Assembly (NCBI RefSeq): GCF_009928525.1
Contig: NZ_JAABOK010000002.1
Location: 248,001 to 312,000 of the forward strand
Source of the DNA: Chitinophaga solisilvae
GTDB taxonomy: Bacteria; Bacteroidota; Bacteroidia; Chitinophagales; Chitinophagaceae
Direction: 5' to 3'
DNA: 64,000 bases
Each line of letters begins with the position of its first letter. Within the stretch, counting starts at the first letter, position 1. The notes under the pieces were generated by a model. That model was not told the origin of the DNA. It did not search any database and saw nothing but the letters and a program-made list of their open reading frames with translations. The position numbers were made by a program, and so were the translations under genes. This document shows, piece by piece, positions 61,101-64,000 of this stretch.

Positions 61101-62441
61101 TCCAAGATACTGGGTATGAACTGGGCGTCTATGGCGCCGGGGCTGGGCTTTGTACTGGGTAAGCAGCCAGATAAAAAATGGCTGGACGATTTCGCAAAAA
61201 GAGGACTGGTAACACCGGATACCTTATTCAATATTCAGTATCAGCAGCAGTTCACCCAACGCTGGGATGCACAGGCACAGCTGGAGCCATTCAATGACCT
61301 GCGTATTGATCTGAATATGACCAAGTCGTTTACCAGAACACATACGGAGATGTTCAAAAACCTCACAGACCCTGTGAACTTCCAGCATCTCAGCCCATAC
61401 GACGCCGGCGGATTTGAAATAACCTACATCGCCATTAAAACGATGTTCGGAAAGATCAATACTACCGACGGCATCTCTCAGACCTTCCGGAATTTTGAAT
61501 CATACCGTAACATCATTTCCAAGCGACTGGGTGCGCTCAATCCATATAACAGGGATCCGAATGTTCCGGCCAATGATCCGAAAGATCCGTCCTATGCCTA
61601 CGGGTACACCCGTTATGCACAGGATGTGCTGATACCAGCCTTCCTGGCGGCTTACACCGGCAAAGCCCCGGATAAGATAGGGTTGATGGAAGGCGCTACC
61701 AACAGCGTGAAGAGCAATCCGTTCCGGAATTTCATTCCCAAACCCAACTGGCGTGTAACCTATAATGGTTTAACCAAACTGGAGCCTTTCCGTAAGTTCC
61801 TGACCAACTTCACCATTACACATGCCTATATCGGTTCATTGAGCATGAACTCGTACAATACTTCCATGTATTACGAAGATCCGCGCCTGGCTGGCTATCC
61901 GGCTTTCAGGGATACGTTGTCCGGCAACTACTATCCATATTTCCTGGTGCCGAACCTCACGCTCACAGAGCAGTTCTCGCCGTTATTCGGTATGGACCTC
62001 ACATTTACCAACAGCCTGAATGCACGTTTCGAATTCAGGAAGAGCCGTTCACTCAGCCTCAGCCTGATCGACTACCAGCTGACAGAATTACGCTCCAGCG
62101 AAATAGTAGTGGGCGCAGGTTACCGTGTACGCGGCCTGCAGCTGCCCTTCTCCTTCAGCAAAGACGGAGGCAAGCGCCTGCAGAACGACCTGAACTTCCG
62201 GCTGGACCTGAGCTTCCGTGACGACAAAACCGCCAACAACAGGCTCGATGCCGATCTGGTTATCCCCACCAGTGGCCAGAAAGTAATAGGCATCGCCCCC
62301 TCCATAGATTATGTTGTAAACAACCGCCTGAATCTGCGCTTCTTCTACGACCGCAGACAAACCATACCGGTTATTTCTACGGCATACCCGATAACGAATA
62401 CCAGAGGAGGGATAACGTTTAGGTTTGTGTTGTCGCAGTAA
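55167..62441 (+). CDS. sprA: Type IX secretion outer-membrane translocon SprA
   Basis: A 2424-residue protein, in the size range of SprA/Sov, the giant beta-barrel through which T9SS cargo crosses the outer membrane. The N-terminus has a hydrophobic signal (GAFAVIGIVSFIIVDTAA). Family segments include YNPVTKEYTVKEKIG, YMNFDEFYKLQ, IDIRPQGSLDLTFGYQGQ-like and IDDFEGVKSGYDLK. The stretch from about 1500 is rich in barrel strands and ends with the aromatic-rich RGGITFRFVLSQ. Translation appears to start at TTG 55167; no earlier start exists in frame and the next Met is over 100 residues in. An Asn/Gln-rich insertion is near residue 1912-1940. It probably exports the sorting-tail protein at 2.3-5.6 kb, among others. 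Confidence 0.94.
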   Translation: MARKTYYGAFAVIGIVSFIIVDTAARDRSWNLKFVSKKSWKSDTTTTGNTKIDTTGKKDTLKYPLKDRRGPTISEPASRSVIDLNDPANINKTVEYNPVTKEYTVKEKIGNQYYRNPTYMNFDEFYKLQSAQSERNYWQKRASALGNLNQRGIGPQLYNGNNLFDRIFGGSKVDIRPQGSLDLTFGYQGQNIKNPVLVEQARKNGGFNFDMGINMNVTGRIGDKLKLITNYNTQSTFDFENQVKLEYTGYPDEIIKKIEAGNVSFPLRSSLISGIQSLFGVKTQLQFGRLTVTSVLSNQKSQKQNLMLKGGTMVQDYNIRADEYEDNRHFLLAQYFRDTFNYAMSNLPIIRSLANITRIEVWVTNKTGATTQTRDIVGLMDLGEQKPWNTTSIIVNTSNKLPDRGTNNLYSNLVSDPGSRRTSTVVSRLLALGLKPVSEFEKTFARKLDSTEYIVNKQLGFISLNQQLQPDEVLAVAYQYTYNGRVYQVGEFSQDVPPDQNNSANQPVLFLKLLKATSARPTLPIWDLMMKNIYATGAFQVNKEDFRMDVFYKDPGAEGRPPSDKRYIPDAKGDYAGAPIITILNLDRLNNQLDPQPDGVFDYVEGYTINSLTGKIMFPVLEPFSDGLRKSFGGDGALEKQYMYKVLYDSIKVVAQQFPQLNRYVIRGSYKSANSSEINLGGGITIPPGSVVVTAGGQQLRENVDYIIDYNLGRLKIINSGVLNSGVPINVQFENNALFGQQVRNYFGTRLDYMVNDKLSIGGTVVRMSERPYYQKVNYGEDPIKNTMVGLDVNYASDWKGLTRFLDKLPNYSTTAPSSILFTGEVARLFPGHSKLINQPGSKQGTAFIDDFEGVKSGYDLKFPATAWALASTPKGATSPNGSILFPEADLNNMLDYGKNRAKLAWYIIEPTLQIPKSPNLPAGISVDDQSDPRVRLVYQKEVFRNRSTDFGQSQLSTLDLAYYPTERGPYNFTSSPIQMDRNGRLARPQSRWGGIMRAIDNSDFETANIEFIEFWIQDPFIKSPNSTGGSLYFNLGNVSEDILKDSKKFFENGMPDPNVDPNKIDTSKWGRQPKFQQQITQAFDNDPNIRAFQDVGYDGLRSSDEANYFKSYMDSMNMNFGGSPVMDLARRDPANDDYKHYRNAEYDAARTDILGRYKNYSNPEGNSPVSDPKSQFSNAATNIPESEDLNRDNTMNETEEYFQYRVDLKPNMAVGSNFIVDKIDAAVDLPNGTKTTETWYQFKVPVNQFDTKVGNIPDFKSIRFMRMFLTNFNDPVVVRFAKLELVRNQWRRYMYELRPGDPVPLDQTTTFNSSAVNIEENSSRTPIPYVMPPGVVRQNTISTNNTTLQLNEQALSVQVCNLKDGEIRALYKTLNLDLRQYKKMEMYLHAEAVQNVNSLKDGQVHAVIRIGSDFVNNYYEYRIPLKVTSWNAKSATEIWPESNNMQLVMQRLSQLKQKRNMCDSCSPLEAYPKIPVADEFGNFMSIVGNPSLGDARNMMIGILNPKDDGQPRCAEVWLNELRLSDFDEKGGYAALARVDVQLADLGTISVSGNMHTSGFGNIDQRVNERFRDNFLQYDAAANLDLGKLLPKNAGMSIPVYAGYSQSASNPEYDPYDLDIKLKDKLALARSRAEKDSIRKAAQDFTSITSLNFTNVRKLNMRQGKRHIWDIENFDVSYSFSQINRHNPLIQSDVLTKHRGGLGYNYAGQPHYLEPFKKLLKAKTRWLDLIRDFNVNYVPAIVSFRADITRQFGAARIRNVGGDVKYQLPETYDKYFTFDRYYTLKWDITRSINIEFNAVNNSRIDEPAGRINTSQKKDTVRSNFFRGGRNTTYMHNANFTYTLPTQKFPALSWTNINFGYSTEYRWIAASRLAIYLGNAIENTQQKTLTAEFKFVDLYNKSKFLREINTRKQPANNNNNNNPNNNNAVTKQQQSQQQQAAPEISPWVKGLLKPLMMLKRIGFNYNENAGTRLPGYIDSSKILGMNWASMAPGLGFVLGKQPDKKWLDDFAKRGLVTPDTLFNIQYQQQFTQRWDAQAQLEPFNDLRIDLNMTKSFTRTHTEMFKNLTDPVNFQHLSPYDAGGFEITYIAIKTMFGKINTTDGISQTFRNFESYRNIISKRLGALNPYNRDPNVPANDPKDPSYAYGYTRYAQDVLIPAFLAAYTGKAPDKIGLMEGATNSVKSNPFRNFIPKPNWRVTYNGLTKLEPFRKFLTNFTITHAYIGSLSMNSYNTSMYYEDPRLAGYPAFRDTLSGNYYPYFLVPNLTLTEQFSPLFGMDLTFTNSLNARFEFRKSRSLSLSLIDYQLTELRSSEIVVGAGYRVRGLQLPFSFSKDGGKRLQNDLNFRLDLSFRDDKTANNRLDADLVIPTSGQKVIGIAPSIDYVVNNRLNLRFFYDRRQTIPVISTAYPITNTRGGITFRFVLSQ

Positions 62442-62452
62442 GAATATGGTTG

Positions 62453-62576
62453 TTAATTATGAATTACGAATGATGAATTGCGAGTGGACAGCGAAGATTT
62501 AAGCGAAAGAGTTACCCCTGATCCGCTTAAATCTTCGCTGTCCATTCGCAATTCATCATTCGTAATTCGTAATTAA
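62453..62576. repeat. Palindrome E: 53-bp inverted repeat with two mismatches
   Basis: Arms 62453-62505 and 62524-62576 pair over 53 bp with two mismatches and an 18-nt loop. Outside to inside: TTAATTATGAATTACGAATG, ATGAATTGCGAGTGG, ACAGCGAAGATTTAAGCG. It begins 12 bp after the sprA stop and ends 5 bp before a TAnnTTTG box. Confidence 0.93.
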
Positions 62577-62581
62577 TATCG

Positions 62582-62589
62582 TAGGTTTG
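62582..62589 (+). promoter_or_regulatory. Bacteroidota -7 box for the small Cys-motif gene
   Basis: TAGGTTTG is an exact TAnnTTTG match, directly after palindrome E and 4 bp before the GTG start at 62594. No -33 partner is clear, since that position is in the palindrome arm. It would start a short transcript for the small gene and the TonB receptor. Confidence 0.45.
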
Positions 62590-62593
62590 TTCC

Positions 62594-62965
62594 GTGAAAT
62601 ACTTCCTCGTCATGTGCATCTCCCTGGGTCTTTTGCTGCAGAACTTCAGCAAGAGCCTTATTGTGATGCAGTTTCAGGCGCAGCAGTCCTATATTGCAAA
62701 GGTACTTTGTGAGAACAGGAGCAAGCCGGAAATGCATTGTAATGGTAAGTGCTATCTGAAAAAGAAGCTGGACCGGGATACCCGTCAGGAGAAAAACAGT
62801 AACATGGGCAAAGAACGTTTTGAGGTAATGTTCGTGAATGCCATACCAACACTGCAGCTGGATGCTCCTGATGAAATGCTGCAGCACAGCAGCTTTTACT
62901 GCAATCCTCTTATTGTTTCCCCTGTTTATTCCATCTTCCATCCGCCACAGCCGCAGGTTTGCTAA
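62594..62965 (+). CDS. Small exported or membrane-anchored protein with a C-x9-C-x3-C motif
   Basis: A 123-residue protein. A hydrophobic N-terminus (KYFLVMCISLGLLLQNFSKSLIVM) acts as signal or anchor. The next segment, VLCENRSKPEMHCNGKCYLKKKL, has Cys39, His48, Cys49 and Cys53. I recall this CxNR-x-KP-x-x-HCNGKC-x-L pattern from small uncharacterised Bacteroidota proteins encoded beside TonB-dependent receptors. Metal binding by the Cys/His group is possible but not shown. The C-terminus is Pro-rich. The start is GTG 62594; an in-frame ATG at 62612 would shorten the signal. The TonB receptor follows 78 bp downstream and is probably a partner. Confidence 0.75.
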   Translation: MKYFLVMCISLGLLLQNFSKSLIVMQFQAQQSYIAKVLCENRSKPEMHCNGKCYLKKKLDRDTRQEKNSNMGKERFEVMFVNAIPTLQLDAPDEMLQHSSFYCNPLIVSPVYSIFHPPQPQVC

Positions 62966-63043
62966 ATACTGACCCTCCTCCTTTATTTTACTGACAAACC
63001 AACGTGCACTGCCACTGGCGGGCATGTAACTATTTATGACATT

Positions 63044-64000
63044 ATGAAACAATGTTGTTTACTCATCATTGCCTGTATTGTCGTGCAGATGAGTCATGCA
63101 CAACAGCTACAGGGACGGATAGCCGATGCACAAACGCGGGAAGCTCTGCCAGGAGTGAATATTAAGATGATACCGGATGGAAGTGGCTGTACAGCCAATG
63201 CGCAGGGGAAATTTTTCCTGCCTGTCCGGCGGCAGGCAGATTCATTGCAGTTATCCTTTATGGGATATGTAACCAGGAAGATGACGGTTACCGAAGCAGA
63301 ACACTTGTCTGTCATCTACCTGCAACCGGTATCTACCAACCTGAATGAAGTGATTGTTTCTTCATCAAGGGATAAACAATACCGGACGGAAGCGCCGGTA
63401 GCTATCAGCACTATTTCACCGCAGACACTGCAGGAAACCAAGGCTACCACGCTGGATAAAGTACTCAATAAGGTAAGCGGTGTATATATGGTGGATCTGG
63501 GCAATGAACAGCATACCATGGCCATCCGGCAGCCGATAGGATACAAGAGCCTGTTCCTCTACCTGGAAGATGGGATTCCGATCCGTACTACCGGTGATTT
63601 TAACCATAATGCGCTCATAGAAATCAATATGGCGGCACTGCGTAATATAGAGGTGATCCGTGGACCGGCCTCTTCCCTGTATGGCAGCGAAGCCGTAGGC
63701 GGCGCGGTGAATTTTATAACGGCTACGCCTACACTGGTGCCTACTGCCAAAGTACAACTGGAAGCCAGCAACTGGGGATACAAACGCACTGATTTCAGTG
63801 TGTCTGATACCAAAGGTAAAGCAGGATTTATCATCGGTGGGTATTACGCCAGTCAACAGAACGGTTACATGGATCACAGCGATTTTCATAAGCTGGCGCT
63901 GACTGCCCGGCTGGACTTACAGCTCAATGAAAAGAATAAATGGACGACTGCTGCCACCCTGATAAATTATAAAACAGATCAGACCGGCGGGCTGGACAGT
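63044..64000 (+). CDS. TonB-dependent receptor, N-terminal part (cut by window end)
   Basis: An open frame of 319 codons from ATG 63044 to the window edge with no stop. Signal peptide MKQCCLLIIACIVVQMSHAQ. A carboxypeptidase-regulatory-like domain follows (QLQGRIADAQTREALPGVNIK, with LSFMGYVTRKM). The plug domain has LDKVLNKVSGVYMV, GYKSLFLYLEDGIPIR and the hallmark NIEVIRGPASSLYGSEAVGGAVNFI. The first barrel strands begin after about residue 225. It is an outer-membrane receptor energised by TonB; the ligand is unknown, and siderophore, metal or vitamin uptake are options. The upstream Cys-motif gene suggests a metal link, as an inference. Confidence 0.93.
   Translation, partial: MKQCCLLIIACIVVQMSHAQQLQGRIADAQTREALPGVNIKMIPDGSGCTANAQGKFFLPVRRQADSLQLSFMGYVTRKMTVTEAEHLSVIYLQPVSTNLNEVIVSSSRDKQYRTEAPVAISTISPQTLQETKATTLDKVLNKVSGVYMVDLGNEQHTMAIRQPIGYKSLFLYLEDGIPIRTTGDFNHNALIEINMAALRNIEVIRGPASSLYGSEAVGGAVNFITATPTLVPTAKVQLEASNWGYKRTDFSVSDTKGKAGFIIGGYYASQQNGYMDHSDFHKLALTARLDLQLNEKNKWTTAATLINYKTDQTGGLDS

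Noticed and set aside
39926..62576. CRISPR array or tRNA clusters as explanation for the repeated sequences
   Set aside because: The repeats are inverted pairs at separate gene ends, without regular spacers or cloverleaf features.

Overview
The window looks like a chromosomal segment of a Bacteroidota bacterium of the Chitinophagaceae, most likely Chitinophaga or a close relative. This placement is inferred from gene content and style: a type IX secretion translocon (SprA), a protein with a type IX sorting tail, a SusC/FecA-type TonB receptor, Bacteroidota-only families (DUF4835, DUF4296, the divergent omega subunit), the futalosine menaquinone route, A/T-rich leaders without clear Shine-Dalgarno sequences, and promoters of the TTTG / TAnnTTTG type. 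No rRNA, tRNA, insertion sequence, phage or CRISPR array was recognised.

Layout. 1-0.84 kb: the start of a lipoprotein gene and a small overlapping two-gene unit (52-residue protein plus a DUF6169-like protein). 0.97-2.06 kb: the ribosomal operon rpsF-rpsR-rplI. 2.3-5.6 kb: a large secreted endonuclease/exonuclease/phosphatase-fold protein. 5.8-17.3 kb: a mixed block with htpG, a lipoprotein esterase, recJ, a polyprenyl diphosphate synthase, a highly expressed OmpA-family porin, the Kup potassium transporter and a GH123-like (DUF4091) hydrolase. 17.3-34.1 kb: a complete division and cell wall (dcw) cluster on the minus strand in the order mraZ-rsmH-ftsL-ftsI-murE-mraY-murD-ftsW-murG-murC-ftsQ-ftsA-ftsZ, without murF or ddl. 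34.6-39.9 kb: bamD-rpoZ-coaBC-DUF4835, a DUF4296 lipoprotein and a 3-oxoacid CoA-transferase (scoAB). 40.1-48.5 kb: short independent genes (class IV aminotransferase, photolyase, mqnD-mqnB, a PTPS/QueD-like enzyme with folE, fabD, two GNAT acetyltransferases, DinB). 48.6-53.2 kb: a NUDIX-fold regulator followed by two overlapping TPR/histidine-kinase paralogues, the second lacking every catalytic motif. 53.3-64 kb: fabH, ruvA, the giant sprA, a small Cys-motif membrane protein and a TonB-dependent receptor cut by the window end.

How it works together. The dcw cluster takes peptidoglycan from UDP-MurNAc (MurC, D, E) to lipid I and II (MraY, MurG) and into septal synthesis (FtsW, FtsI, FtsQ, FtsL, FtsA, FtsZ). 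MurE carries the DNPR motif of meso-diaminopimelate enzymes. SprA would export proteins such as the sorting-tail protein at 2.3-5.6 kb. MqnB and MqnD belong to the futalosine menaquinone pathway, and FabD and FabH to fatty acid initiation.

The most unusual feature is a set of six very long intergenic palindromes (stems of about 38-60 bp, several perfect by eye) at 39.9, 41.0, 45.1, 46.3, 53.2 and 62.5 kb. They are built from two interchangeable outer-arm motifs and, in five of six, a shared GCGAAGAT core. All lie downstream of a gene's 3' end and none lies in a divergent gap. A second candidate of interest is the active/degenerate histidine-kinase pair at 49.4-53.2 kb.
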